Of a DNA stretch of 64,000 bases, positions 1-8,970 are shown piece by piece. The stretch is taken from positions 62,001 through 126,000 of the forward strand of contig JAVBMV010000007.1 of assembly GCA_031552145.1 (NCBI GenBank). Reading direction: 5' to 3'. The position numbers were made by a program, and so were the translations under genes. Below the pieces are notes generated by a model, which searched no databases, had not been told where the DNA came from, and was given only the letters and a program-made list of their open reading frames with translations. Numbering within the stretch: position 1 is the first letter of the stretch; every line of letters begins with the position of its first letter. The DNA comes from JAVBMV01 sp031552145 (lineage in GTDB: Bacteria; Myxococcota; Myxococcia; Myxococcales; UBA5297).

Positions 1-90
1 CGCATCCGCACCGTTGAGACGCTGGCCGAGAGCCATGGGGTGGATACTCCCGAGGATCTGGCGCGCGTAGCCGCCCTGCTCGACGGGTAG
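1..90 (+). CDS. kdsB: 3-deoxy-manno-octulosonate cytidylyltransferase, C-terminal end only (partial)
   Basis: Only the last 29 codons are in the window; the gene enters from the left edge and stops with TAG at 88-90. The tail contains R-T-V-E-T and G-V-D-T-P-E-D-L-A-R-V, which matches the conserved C-terminus of KdsB, where the GVDTPEDLERV segment closes the nucleotidyltransferase fold. KdsB activates Kdo as CMP-Kdo for lipid A/LPS core synthesis in the cytoplasm, so this would mark a Gram-negative cell. The call rests on a very short segment. Another sugar-nucleotide cytidylyltransferase with a similar tail cannot be excluded. Confidence 0.68.
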   Translation, partial: RIRTVETLAESHGVDTPEDLARVAALLDG

Positions 91-334
91 CGGCCCATTT
101 CAGATCTGCCTCGTTTTTCACGATTGCATTCCAGAGATGAAATGAGGGACCCTTCCGCGCGGGCACCCTGCGCGTCAGAGCCCCTGTTTTCAGTGGGTTA
201 CACGATCGTCATCTTTGGCACACCCCCTGCAATAGGTTCCTGTGCGAAGCGCTGTGCGCGAAGTTGAAGTTGGCCCCCCCCCACTTCTTCATCCCCTGCG
301 CTTCGCTTTTTTTTCGCCAACGCCGCAGCCAAAT

Positions 335-766
335 ATGTGCCCTTCGAAACGCACAGTTCTGCTCGCAGATCCCGATCGCTGCTTCCGCAGCTCGATGGCA
401 ATCGCCTTGCGTCTCGAGGGGTACAACGTGCTCGAGGCCGCCACGGCCGGTGACGCGTTGGAGCACATCTGGCGCGAGCCCATTTCGGTGGCGCTGGTCG
501 ACCTGCTGATGGCGGAGGATCGGGGCGACTCGCTACTCGCGGCGGTAGCGAAGGTGAACCCCGAGGCACGGCTCTTCTCGCTGAGCACCATCAGCGGCGT
601 CAGCTCCAGCACCGCCGCCAGCGGCCGCGCCATAGCCCTGGAGAAGCCAGTGAGCAGCACGAAGCTGGTCGATCTGCTCGCGCGCCCCACGCCCTTCGCG
701 CTGGGGCGCCGTATCGCGACGCCCGTACCGGCGCCCACCGAGAACCTCCTCGGCGGACGCCTCTGA
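335..766 (+). CDS. Stand-alone response regulator receiver (REC) domain protein
   Basis: A 143-residue protein made almost entirely of one receiver domain. Visible CheY-like landmarks are the acidic pair in VLLADPD near residues 11-13, the likely phospho-acceptor Asp in VALVDLL, the switch-region Ser in the LFSLSTIS stretch, and the Lys in LEKP. A Pro-rich tail of about 30 residues follows and carries no DNA-binding or output domain. The frame stays open upstream to 242, but the first 31 codons look non-coding, so the ATG at 335 is preferred even though no clear Shine-Dalgarno precedes it. No kinase is adjacent; the only histidine kinase in the window lies about 13 kb away. Its partner is unknown. 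Confidence 0.75.
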   Translation: MCPSKRTVLLADPDRCFRSSMAIALRLEGYNVLEAATAGDALEHIWREPISVALVDLLMAEDRGDSLLAAVAKVNPEARLFSLSTISGVSSSTAASGRAIALEKPVSSTKLVDLLARPTPFALGRRIATPVPAPTENLLGGRL

Positions 767-768
767 TG

Positions 769-793
769 TAGGGGCGCCGCTTGCCGCGCCCTA
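769..793. terminator. Hairpin between convergent receiver gene and nuoN
   Basis: TAGGGGCGC and GCGCCCTA pair across an 8-base loop with one bulged G. It fills the 46-base gap between the stop of the receiver gene and the stop of nuoN. The position suits a bidirectional terminator, but no T-run follows on either strand, so function is inferred. Confidence 0.4.
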
Positions 794-812
794 TGCGCAT
801 TTCCGATACATC

Positions 813-2333
813 CTAGAACAACGACGCGGCCCCGCGCTGGGCGAGGGCGATGAGCGGCTGCGGCATGAGCCCCATCGCAAGCACGAGCAGCAGCGCCAGC
901 CCCGCGACCCAGCGGAAGCCGCCGGGCGCGCCCATATCTTCTCCTGGCGCTCCCAGCTCGGCCGCGCTCTCGGAGGGCTCTCGGAAATAGAGATAGACCA
1001 CCACCCGCAGGTAGTACCAGGCGCCGATGGCCGAGGTGGCGATGCCGATGATGGCGAGCCAGAGCTGCCCCGCGTCGAGCGCGGAACGGAAGATGAGCAG
1101 CTTGGCGATGAAACCTCCCGTGGGCGGGATCCCCGCGAGCGAAAGCATGAAGAACGCCATCGCGAAGGCGAGGCCGGGGCTGCGCTTGCCTAGGCCGGCG
1201 AAGCGCTCCAGATCCCAGGCGTTGGCGGCATCGAGCTCCTTCCCCTCGACGTAGGCGGCGAGCCCGAAGGCCCCAAGCGCCGTCACCGCGTAGGAGGCGA
1301 GGTAAAAGAGCAGCCCCTGCCCGCCCGAGACGAAGCCGCGCCCGCCGCTCGCCGCCGAGAGACCGATGAGCAGATAGCCGGCGTGCGCGATGGAGGAGTA
1401 GGCCAGCATCCGCTTCACGTTGCGCTGCGGCAAAGCGAGCAGGTTGCCCCCCAACATGGTGACGATGGCGAGCAGCGTGATGAGCATCCCCCAATGCTCG
1501 CCCGCGGGGCCAAAGCCCACCGCCAGCACGCGGAAGAAGGCGGCGAAGGCGGCTGCCTTCACGCCGATGGCCATAAAGGCAGTGACCGGCGTGGGCGCTC
1601 CCTCGTAGACGTCGGGCGCCCACATATGAAAAGGGACAGCCGCGACTTTGAAGGCGAAGCCGGCGACGAGCAGGGCGACGGCGGCCATCGGCAAGAGCGG
1701 CAGGGCCCCGCCCGGCGCGCCCCGTACCAGCTTCGCCAGCTCGACCGCGATGACATCGAGGCGCGTGGAGCCCGTGGCGCCATAAGCGAGCGCCGCGCCA
1801 TAGAGGAAGAGGCCGCTCGAGAGCGCGCCGAGGATGAAGTACTTGAAGGCGGCCTCGGTGGAGCGCTTGGTGCGCCGCAGCCACGCCGCGAGCGCATAAG
1901 TGGAGAGGGACATCACCTCGAGCGAGACGAAGAGCATGATCAGGTCGCTCGCCATCGCGAGCAGCATCATGCCGCTGCCGGCGAAGAGGAGCAGCGCGTA
2001 GTACTCCCCCCGCTCCGCCTCGAGACGGCGCAGAAACGAGGCGGAGAGCGGTACGGCGATGAGAAGCCCCGCCGCGATGATGGCCCCGACGAAGGCGCCG
2101 AAGAGGTCGGCGCGCGCCATGCCGCCATAGATGAGGGACGCCTGCGCGCCCAGCGCCCGGGAGATGGGGATGAGCAGGAGCGCCAGCGCCGCGCTCGCGG
2201 CGGCGAGGGGGGCCTGATGCGCTCGGTTGCCACCCGAAGTGAAGGCTTCGGAGAGCAGCAGCGCGCAGCCGCCCAGGGCGAGCGCGATTGCGGGGAAGAG
2301 TGGGATGAGATCGAGTGCGCCTGGCATGGTCAC
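813..2333 (-). CDS. nuoN: NADH-quinone oxidoreductase subunit N
   Basis: A 506-residue polytopic membrane protein with about 14 hydrophobic helices, the usual length for NuoN. It is one of the three antiporter-like proton-pumping subunits (L, M, N) of complex I in the inner membrane. The conserved central helix pair is visible: PFHMWAPDVYEGAPTPVTAFM (family HxWxPDVYxGAP), followed by a Lys-containing helix and the KRMLAYSSIAHAGY segment. Its ATG lies one base from the nuoM stop, and it is the last gene of the leftward nuo cluster. Translational coupling to nuoM is likely. Confidence 0.97.
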   Translation of the reverse strand: MTMPGALDLIPLFPAIALALGGCALLLSEAFTSGGNRAHQAPLAAASAALALLLIPISRALGAQASLIYGGMARADLFGAFVGAIIAAGLLIAVPLSASFLRRLEAERGEYYALLLFAGSGMMLLAMASDLIMLFVSLEVMSLSTYALAAWLRRTKRSTEAAFKYFILGALSSGLFLYGAALAYGATGSTRLDVIAVELAKLVRGAPGGALPLLPMAAVALLVAGFAFKVAAVPFHMWAPDVYEGAPTPVTAFMAIGVKAAAFAAFFRVLAVGFGPAGEHWGMLITLLAIVTMLGGNLLALPQRNVKRMLAYSSIAHAGYLLIGLSAASGGRGFVSGGQGLLFYLASYAVTALGAFGLAAYVEGKELDAANAWDLERFAGLGKRSPGLAFAMAFFMLSLAGIPPTGGFIAKLLIFRSALDAGQLWLAIIGIATSAIGAWYYLRVVVYLYFREPSESAAELGAPGEDMGAPGGFRWVAGLALLLVLAMGLMPQPLIALAQRGAASLF

Positions 2334-2334
2334 G

Positions 2335-3930
2335 TCACTTCGCCCGTTGAGCGGTGGGGGCGGGTTGAGCGGGGAGGATCGAGGGCACGGCCACCGGGCC
2401 GACCGTCACGCGCTGCACGAAGCGCTGCGCCGAGGGCTCGAGCCGGGTGAGGAAGGGCTGCGGGAAGAGCCCCATACCCACGGCGAGGAGCATGAGCGGC
2501 AGCACCGTCGCCCACTCGCGCACGGTCAGGTCGCGCAGGTGGCGGTTCCCTTCGTGGCGCACGGGGCCGAGCATGACGCGCTGGTACATCCGCAACATGT
2601 AGACGGCACCGAGCAGCACGCCCAGCGAGGCGAGGCCCGCGACGAGCGGCGTGTTGATGGGCGCGCCGCTGCCGACGCCGACGGGCGCGGTGAAGGTGCC
2701 CGAGAGGATGAGGAACTCGCCGACGAAGCCGTTGGTGAGCGGCAGACCGATGGAGCTGAGCGTGATGACGAGGAGCGCGACGGCGATGCCCGGCGTCAGC
2801 TTCGCCAGCCCGCCATAGTCGGCCATCACACGCGTGTGGGTGCGCTCGTAGAGGATGCCGATGAGGAGGAAGAGCGCGCCCGTCGAGATGCCGTGGTTGA
2901 TCATCTGCAGGATGGAGCCCGCCGCCGCCGTCACCGTCAGCGCGAAGACGCCCAGCATCACGAAGCCCAGGTGGGCCACCGAGGAGTAGGCGACGAGCCG
3001 CTTCATGTCGCGCTGCGCGAAGGACATGAGCGACCCATAGAGAATGCCGATGACGGCGAGCGCCACGAAGAGCGGGCGGTAGAAGGCGGCCGCCTCGGGG
3101 AAGAGGGGCATCGCGAAGCGCAGGAAACCGTAGACGCCCATCTTGAGCAGCACGCCAGCCAGCACGATGGAGCCCGCCGCCGGCGCCTCGGTGTGGGCAT
3201 CGGGCAGCCAGGTGTGAAGTGGAAAGAGCGGCACCTTCACGGCGAAGGCCAGCGCGAAGGCGAGGAAGAGCCACCGCTTCGTCTCGAGCGAGAGGGCCGC
3301 CGCCGAGGCGGGATCGTTCAGTGTGTTGAGCAGCGCCACATAGTCGAAGGTGCGCGCCCCCTCGCTGCCCGAGGCGAGGTGCAGCCAGAGGATGGCGACG
3401 AGCATCATCAGCGAGCCGACGAAGGTGAAGACGAAGAACTTCACCGCCGCGTAGATGCGGTTCTCGCTGCCCCAGAGCCCCACCAAGAGGTACATCGGGA
3501 CGAGCAGCGCCTCCCAGAAGACGAAGAAGAGGGCCAGGTCGAGCGCCGCGAAGGTGCCGAGCATGGCGCTCTGCAGCACCATGAGCGCCACCGAGAGCTC
3601 GCGCGTGCGCGCCTGGATGGCGCTCATCGTCGAGAGGAGCACGATGGGCGAGAGCGCCGCGGTGAGCAGCATGAGCGAGACGGAGAGGCCGTCGACGCCG
3701 ACGTGGTAGCCGATGCCCAGGCTCTCGATCCAGGGCACATATTGCTCGAACTGGAACTCGCGCGCGCCGGGCGCGGCGTCGAAGGCCAGGTAGAGCCAGA
3801 GCGTCAGCCCGAGCGAGGCGAAGGAGCCGACGAGGGCGGCGATGCGCGACTGCGCGCCAGGCAGCAGCGCGGCCAGGAGCGCGAAGCCGAGCGGGGCGAA
3901 GATGACGAGGGTGAGCAAGTGGTCGGACAT
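2335..3930 (-). CDS. nuoM: NADH-quinone oxidoreductase subunit M
   Basis: A 531-residue antiporter-like complex I subunit with about 14 membrane helices. Family landmarks include the HTWLPDAHTEAPAAGSIVLAG segment with the conserved H and Lys helices, KRLVAYSSVAHLGFV, and an early conserved Glu in FWEALLVPMYLL. It pumps protons in the membrane arm. It sits between nuoL (43 bases upstream) and nuoN (immediately downstream). The ATG at 3930 is preceded by a modest AGG-containing Shine-Dalgarno. Length and order are ordinary. Confidence 0.97.
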   Translation of the reverse strand: MSDHLLTLVIFAPLGFALLAALLPGAQSRIAALVGSFASLGLTLWLYLAFDAAPGAREFQFEQYVPWIESLGIGYHVGVDGLSVSLMLLTAALSPIVLLSTMSAIQARTRELSVALMVLQSAMLGTFAALDLALFFVFWEALLVPMYLLVGLWGSENRIYAAVKFFVFTFVGSLMMLVAILWLHLASGSEGARTFDYVALLNTLNDPASAAALSLETKRWLFLAFALAFAVKVPLFPLHTWLPDAHTEAPAAGSIVLAGVLLKMGVYGFLRFAMPLFPEAAAFYRPLFVALAVIGILYGSLMSFAQRDMKRLVAYSSVAHLGFVMLGVFALTVTAAAGSILQMINHGISTGALFLLIGILYERTHTRVMADYGGLAKLTPGIAVALLVITLSSIGLPLTNGFVGEFLILSGTFTAPVGVGSGAPINTPLVAGLASLGVLLGAVYMLRMYQRVMLGPVRHEGNRHLRDLTVREWATVLPLMLLAVGMGLFPQPFLTRLEPSAQRFVQRVTVGPVAVPSILPAQPAPTAQRAK

Positions 3931-3973
3931 TTTGTCTACCTAGTATCTAGCTTCTTGGCCGCGCCGCCGCGCG

Positions 3974-6043
3974 TCAGGTGAGCACCCACAGGAGGAGGAC
4001 CGCGCCCAGCACCATCGCCGCCGCGTAGCGCTGCACATCGCCGTTCTGAAGGTAGCGCAGCGCGGCGCCCGCCCAGCCGGTGAGGCGCGCCGAACCCTGG
4101 ATGAGGAGGCGATCGATCACGAAGGTGTCGACGATGCGCCAGAGCATGAAGGCGAGCGCCTTGAAGGGGCGCACGATGAGGAAGGCGTAGAGCTCGTCGA
4201 CGTAGAAGCGATTCTCGGCGAGCGCGCGCAGCTGCTTCATGGGCGCCCTCTCGAAGAGCGGCGCGAGCTTCGCGATGAGCCCCTTCCAATAGAGGAGCGC
4301 CGCCGCCGCGCCGCCGACCCAGGCGAGGAGCAGCGCCACCCCCATGGCCGCGAGGAGGCCGCCGTGCGCCTCGCCATGCTGCCCCACGTCGAGCGTGCGG
4401 CGCGCCAGCGCGAAGGCGCCGCGCGTGAAGTTCTGGAAGAGCGCCTCGAGCTCGCCCGTGGGCGCGGTGAGCGCGAAGGGGCGCCAGGGCAGTCCCCAGA
4501 AGAGCGCCACTACCGAGAGGATGGCGAGCGTCCAGAGCGGGAAGGTGACGGCGGGCCCGCACTCGTGCGCGTGGGCCGCGTGGTCGGAGCGCGCCTTCCC
4601 GGCGAAGACCAGGAAGAAGAGGCGGAACATGTAGAAGGCGGTGCCCAGCGCCGCGAGCGAGCCGAGCCAATAGGCCGTGGGGCCCACCCACTCGAACCCT
4701 TGGAGGTGCGCGCCGTGGGCATAGTGGAGGATGGCGTCCTTCGAGAAGAAACCCGAGAGCGGCGCGAGGCCGGTGATGGCCATACAGCCAATGAGGAACG
4801 TGATGGCCGTCGAGGGCATGCGGCGCCAGAGGCCACCCATCTTGCGGATGTCCTGCTCGTGGTGACACCCCATGATGACCGCGCCGGCGCCGAGGAAGAG
4901 GCAGGCCTTGAAGAAGGCGTGGGTGAGCAGATGGAAGGTGCCCTGCCAGTAGGCGCCGATGCCCACGCCGATCATCATGAAGCCGAGCTGCGAGATGGTG
5001 GACCAGGCGAGCACCTTCTTGATGTCGTTCTGGGCGAAGCCGACGAGCGCCGCGAAGAGCGCGGTGGCGGCGCCGACGAGCGTGACGACCGCCATGGTGG
5101 CGGGCGCCAGCGCGAAGAGGAAGGAGAGGCGCGCGATGAGATAGACGCCGGCCGTCACCATGGTGGCGGCGTGGATGAGCGCCGAGACGGGCGTGGGGCC
5201 CGCCATCGCGTCGGGGAGCCAGACGAAGAGCGGCAGCTGCGCGCTCTTGCCGGTGGCCCCGACGAAGAGAGCCAGCGTCGCGACGGTGAGCGCCTGACCA
5301 TAGGTGAGCCCCAGCGAGGCGAGCGGACCACCCGGCACCAGCGCGTCGAGCGAGTAGCCCGCGGTGGCGAGCGTCTGAAGCGCGGCGCCGTCGCCCACGC
5401 TCAGCATGTCGAGCGAACCGAAGAGGGCGAAGAGCGTGAAGAGACCGATGAGCATGCCGACGTCGCCGATGCGATTGACGATGAAGGCCTTGCGCCCCGC
5501 CGAGGCCTTCGCGTCATCCTCGAACCAGAAGCCGATGAGCAGATAGCTGCAGAGCCCCACGCCCTCCCAGCCCACGAAGAGGAGCACCAGGTTGTTGGCG
5601 AGGACCAGCGTCAGCATGAAGCCGACGAAGAGGTTGAGGTAGGCGAAGAAGCGGGCGAAGCTCCTGTCTTCGCGCATGTACTCTGTCGAATAGATGTGGA
5701 TGAGGAGGCTGACGCCCGTGATCATGGCGACCAGGACGGCCGAGAGCCGATCCATCACGAGCGAAGCCTTGATCGTGAGCGCGCCCGAGGCGAACCAGGT
5801 GCCCAGCTCCTGCGAGAGCAGGCGCGGTGGCCTCCCCTCGGAGAGCACCGGCAAGGCCATCGGCAGGAGGGCGAGCAGCGCGACGGCGAAGGCGCCGAAG
5901 ATGGCGCCGCAGGCTATGAGCGCCACGCTCTGACGGCTCATGAAGCGCCCGAGCAGCCCCAGGATCGCCGCGCCCACGAAGGGGAGCAGCGGGATGAGGA
6001 AGAGCCAGGGCTCCACGTCTCGTGCATCTAGGAAGTGCGTCAT
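3974..6043 (-). CDS. nuoL: NADH-quinone oxidoreductase subunit L
   Basis: A 689-residue, roughly 16-helix subunit, the distal proton-pumping subunit of complex I. The signature VWLPDAMAGPTPVSALIHAAT segment and the KKVLAWSTISQLGFM segment are present. The C-terminal part, after about residue 480, carries the longer soluble/lateral-helix region and the final membrane anchor typical of NuoL. The predicted ATG at 6043 follows a GGAA motif. It lies 24 bases after nuoK in the leftward operon. Confidence 0.97.
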   Translation of the reverse strand: MTHFLDARDVEPWLFLIPLLPFVGAAILGLLGRFMSRQSVALIACGAIFGAFAVALLALLPMALPVLSEGRPPRLLSQELGTWFASGALTIKASLVMDRLSAVLVAMITGVSLLIHIYSTEYMREDRSFARFFAYLNLFVGFMLTLVLANNLVLLFVGWEGVGLCSYLLIGFWFEDDAKASAGRKAFIVNRIGDVGMLIGLFTLFALFGSLDMLSVGDGAALQTLATAGYSLDALVPGGPLASLGLTYGQALTVATLALFVGATGKSAQLPLFVWLPDAMAGPTPVSALIHAATMVTAGVYLIARLSFLFALAPATMAVVTLVGAATALFAALVGFAQNDIKKVLAWSTISQLGFMMIGVGIGAYWQGTFHLLTHAFFKACLFLGAGAVIMGCHHEQDIRKMGGLWRRMPSTAITFLIGCMAITGLAPLSGFFSKDAILHYAHGAHLQGFEWVGPTAYWLGSLAALGTAFYMFRLFFLVFAGKARSDHAAHAHECGPAVTFPLWTLAILSVVALFWGLPWRPFALTAPTGELEALFQNFTRGAFALARRTLDVGQHGEAHGGLLAAMGVALLLAWVGGAAAALLYWKGLIAKLAPLFERAPMKQLRALAENRFYVDELYAFLIVRPFKALAFMLWRIVDTFVIDRLLIQGSARLTGWAGAALRYLQNGDVQRYAAAMVLGAVLLLWVLT

Positions 6044-6067
6044 CGAAAGTTTCCTTGCGCGGCCGCT

Positions 6068-6394
6068 CTAGAGCTTGAGGGCGCGAACTTCATCGGCGTT
6101 GACGGTCCCGCGCGCCCTGAAGAGCGCGATGACGATGGCGAGCCCGATGGCCGCCTCGGCCGCCGCCACGGCCATGACGATGAGCGCGATGGCGTGACCC
6201 GAGAGGTCGGCTCGATGGCGGGCGAAGGCCATGAAGGAGAGGTTGGCGGCGTTGAGGATGAGCTCGACGCTCATGAAGACGGTGAGCGCGTTCCTGCGCA
6301 CCACCACGCCGCAGAGCCCCAACGCGAAGAGCGCCGCGGCGAGCATGAGGTAGTGCTCGAGCGGGACCGAGCCAATCATTTGTGCTGCGACCAT
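6068..6394 (-). CDS. nuoK: NADH-quinone oxidoreductase subunit K
   Basis: A 108-residue, three-helix membrane protein of normal NuoK length. It contains the conserved VFMSVELILNAANL motif with the membrane Glu that takes part in proton translocation, and a second Glu helix (AAAEAAIGLAIVIALF). The ATG at 6394 has GAGGG at proper spacing. It lies 22 bases after nuoJ and 24 before nuoL, in canonical J-K-L order. Confidence 0.97.
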   Translation of the reverse strand: MVAAQMIGSVPLEHYLMLAAALFALGLCGVVVRRNALTVFMSVELILNAANLSFMAFARHRADLSGHAIALIVMAVAAAEAAIGLAIVIALFRARGTVNADEVRALKL

Positions 6395-6416
6395 TTGAAC
6401 CCTCTCTGCGTAAACC

Positions 6417-6950
6417 TCAGATGCGGCGCTTGGCCACTACGACCGCGCCGGCGATGGCGACCAGGAGCAGGAGCGAGACCACCTCGAACGGGAGCAGGTA
6501 GTCGACGAAGAGGAGCCTGCCGACGGCCGCGGCCGTGCCGAAGTCGTCGGGGAGCGGCCTCGCGGCGGCGGCGAGCGTGGGGGCGCCGAAGAGTCCGAAG
6601 ACCCGCCCCAGCGAGAAGAGGAGCAGCAGCGTGGAGAGCGCCGCGAAGAGCTTGAAGAGCGCGGTCCGCCGCCGCCCGAGCTCCATTTCATTGAGCGCGA
6701 GCAGCATGATGACGAAGAGGAAGAGCACCATGATGGCGCCCGCGTAGACCAGGATCTGCAGGATGCCGATCAGGTGGCCGGCGAGCAGCACGAAGATACC
6801 GGCCAGGAAGAAGAAGCTGCAGACCAAGGAGAGCGCGCTGTAGAGCGGGCTCCGGGCGATGATCACCGCCGCCGCGCTGCCGAGGCAGAGCGCGGCCATG
6901 GGGTAGAAGAAGAGCTGTTCGGCACCGAGGCCGCCCAATAGTTCAGACAC
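6417..6950 (-). CDS. nuoJ: NADH-quinone oxidoreductase subunit J
   Basis: A 177-residue, five-helix complex I membrane subunit. The conserved helix GILQILVYAGAIMVLFLFVIMLL is recognisable as the NuoJ TM3 signature. The start used here is GTG at 6950, with GAGGAG a few bases upstream. The frame stays open to 7133, but those codons overlap the end of nuoF and look like noise. The gene starts 28 bases after the nuoF stop. The genes nuoG, nuoH and nuoI normally separate F from J, so their absence here is notable. Confidence 0.95.
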   Translation of the reverse strand: MSELLGGLGAEQLFFYPMAALCLGSAAAVIIARSPLYSALSLVCSFFFLAGIFVLLAGHLIGILQILVYAGAIMVLFLFVIMLLALNEMELGRRRTALFKLFAALSTLLLLFSLGRVFGLFGAPTLAAAARPLPDDFGTAAAVGRLLFVDYLLPFEVVSLLLLVAIAGAVVVAKRRI

Positions 6951-6978
6951 CGTTGCTACTCCTCGCGCCCGTGCGCGC

Positions 6979-8301
6979 TCATGCTGCGGCCTCGTCGGCC
7001 AGCGCGCCCCAGGGGGTTGGGAAGGGGCAGGCGTGGCCGTTGATGTGCGCCTCGAACTCGGCGCGGAACTTCGAAAGGAAGGAGTGGACCGGCATGGCGC
7101 CGGCGTCGCCCAGGGCGCAGATGGTGTTGCCAAGCCCCATCGGCGGGAAGGGGCAGATGGCGCTCGCCACGCTCTGGAGCATCGAGAGGTCGGCGGGGGT
7201 CGCGCGCCCCTCCTCGATGAGGCGCAAAAGGCGCGTCATCCAGGGCATCCCCTCGCGGCAGGGCGTGCACTGCCCGCAGCTCTCCTCCGCATAGAAGCGC
7301 GTGATGCGCCATAGGGCGCGCACCAGGCAGGTCGAGTCGTCGAAGACGATGACGCCGCCCGAGCCGGCCATGGAGCCCACCTTCTTGATCGCCTCGAACT
7401 CCGCCGCCACGTCCAGCTCGTCAGCGGTGAGGACGGGGCAGGAGGAGCCACCCGGGATGAGCGCCTTCACCTTGCGCCCGCCTGGCACACCTCCGGCGAT
7501 GACCTCGACGATCTCCCGGAAGGTGGTGTCGAGGGTGATCTCGTAGACGCCAGGGCGATTGACCGCGCCCGAGACGCTGATGAGGCGCGTGCCGCCGGAG
7601 CGCTCGGTGCCGAGCTTTGCGTACCACTCGCCCCCTTTCATCACGATGGGTGGGAGCGAGGCGACCGTCTCGACGTTGTTGATGATGGTGGGGCAGCCGA
7701 AGAGACCGACCACCGCCGGGAAGGGAGGCTTCAGCCTGGGCCACCCCTTGCCTCCCTCGAGCGCGTTGAGCAGCCCCGTCTCCTCGCCGCAGATGTAGGC
7801 GCCGGCGCCGCGGTGCACATGGAGCTCCAGCGTGAAGGTGCTCCCCATCACCGATGGGCCGATGATTCCCGCCGCGCGCGCCTCTTCGAGGGCCCGCTCC
7901 AGCAGCTTCGCCTGCTCGGCGAACTCGCCGCGGATGAAGATATAGGCCGTGTGAGCGCCGATGGCGTGTGCGGCGATGGCCGTCCCTTCGATGAGCTGAT
8001 GGGGCGCCCGCTCGATGATGTGGCGATCCTTGAAGGTGCCCGGCTCCGACTCGTCGGCGTTGATGCAGAGATAGCGCGGCTTGCTCTGGTCCTTGGGCAG
8101 AAAACTCCACTTCATGCCCGTGGGGAAGCCGGCGCCGCCGCGCCCGCGCAGGTTGGAGCGCTTCACCTCGTCGACGAGCGCCGCGGGCTCCATCGAGAGC
8201 GCCTTCCTGAGCGCCTCGTACCCTCCCAGCTTTTGGTAGCCGGCGAGCCCCCGGTAGGCGGGGTCGTTCCAGTGTTCTGTCAGGACGGTTGCTAGTGGCA
8301 T
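6979..8301 (-). CDS. nuoF: NADH-quinone oxidoreductase subunit F
   Basis: A 440-residue soluble subunit of the complex I NADH-dehydrogenase arm; it binds NADH and FMN and the N3 [4Fe-4S] cluster. Seen directly: the glycine-rich GRGGAGFPTG at residues 53-62, NADESEPGTFKDR of the FMN/NADH site, an SLBB-like region after about residue 240, and the cluster ligands in CGQCTPCREG plus a distal Cys in AICPFP. Length matches the family. It follows nuoE by 21 bases. Confidence 0.97.
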   Translation of the reverse strand: MPLATVLTEHWNDPAYRGLAGYQKLGGYEALRKALSMEPAALVDEVKRSNLRGRGGAGFPTGMKWSFLPKDQSKPRYLCINADESEPGTFKDRHIIERAPHQLIEGTAIAAHAIGAHTAYIFIRGEFAEQAKLLERALEEARAAGIIGPSVMGSTFTLELHVHRGAGAYICGEETGLLNALEGGKGWPRLKPPFPAVVGLFGCPTIINNVETVASLPPIVMKGGEWYAKLGTERSGGTRLISVSGAVNRPGVYEITLDTTFREIVEVIAGGVPGGRKVKALIPGGSSCPVLTADELDVAAEFEAIKKVGSMAGSGGVIVFDDSTCLVRALWRITRFYAEESCGQCTPCREGMPWMTRLLRLIEEGRATPADLSMLQSVASAICPFPPMGLGNTICALGDAGAMPVHSFLSKFRAEFEAHINGHACPFPTPWGALADEAAA

Positions 8302-8322
8302 GGTCTCTCTTCCTCGCGCCCT

Positions 8323-8838
8323 CTAGGCCCGCTGGCCCGGCTTGCCCAGCAGCTGCTCGACCAGCGCGTCGAGCTTCGCCGGCGTGGCGTCTTCCAGATA
8401 GCGCCCCTCGTCCACCTGCACGCAGGGCGCCGTGCCGCACGAGGCGAGGCACTCCACCTCGCGGAGCGTGATGGCCTTGTCGCTCGTCGTCTGGCCGGCG
8501 CGGATACCGAGCCGCTTCTCCAGATGCGCGAGGAGCCGCTCCGCTCCGCGCAGCGAGCAAGAGACGTTGGTGCAGAGATCGATGAAGTGGCGGCCGCACT
8601 CCTCGGGATGGAGCATCGTGTAGAAGGTGGCCACCTCGGCGGCCGCGGCGGGCTCGACGCCCAAGCGGTCCGCCACGAAGGCCATCGCCTCGGGCGTGAG
8701 TCGCCCCAGCCGCTCTTGGCAGAGCCGAAGCGCCGGGATCATCGCCGCGCGCCGATGCTCGGCGGGGTATTTGGGAAGCAGCGCCTCCAGCTCGCGATCG
8801 AGCTCGGCCTGCCAGCTGGCGGAGGATGGGCCTGCCAT
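8323..8838 (-). CDS. nuoE: NADH-quinone oxidoreductase subunit E
   Basis: A 171-residue thioredoxin-like [2Fe-2S] subunit (cluster N1a) that docks with NuoF. The four ligands are visible as CTNVSC (C-x4-C) and CLASC (C-x3-C). The N-terminal helical bundle ends in EVATFYTML, a NuoE signature. ATG at 8838 is chosen because AAAGGA precedes it at good spacing; an open frame to 8916 adds 26 unlikely residues. This is the first gene of the leftward cluster, directly downstream of a promoter-like sequence. Confidence 0.96.
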   Translation of the reverse strand: MAGPSSASWQAELDRELEALLPKYPAEHRRAAMIPALRLCQERLGRLTPEAMAFVADRLGVEPAAAAEVATFYTMLHPEECGRHFIDLCTNVSCSLRGAERLLAHLEKRLGIRAGQTTSDKAITLREVECLASCGTAPCVQVDEGRYLEDATPAKLDALVEQLLGKPGQRA

Positions 8839-8940
8839 CGAGGGTCCTTTCGCGCGCGTCTGCGCGCAGAGCCCGGCGGGGCGCCTGGCCGCGCATCGGG
8901 CAACGCCTTGAGACAATTCGAGAAACCTTATGGTGGCGCC

Positions 8941-8970
8941 ACGCTAGGGGTGGCCAGAGGGGGATGTCAA
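8941..8970 (-). promoter_or_regulatory. Candidate sigma-70 promoter of the nuo cluster
   Basis: Reading leftward, a perfect TTGACA (complement of 8965-8970) is followed after 18 bases by TAGCGT (complement of 8941-8946), a weak -10 matching three of six consensus positions. It lies about 100 bases upstream of nuoE and faces the right way. No factor-binding site is evident. Confidence 0.4.

Noticed and set aside
1383..6031. Long rightward open frames of 355, 584 and 555 codons opposite nuoN, nuoM and nuoL
   Set aside because: They are Arg/Glu/His-rich translations antisense to well-conserved genes, a normal by-product of high third-position GC. No domain or ribosome-binding site supports them.
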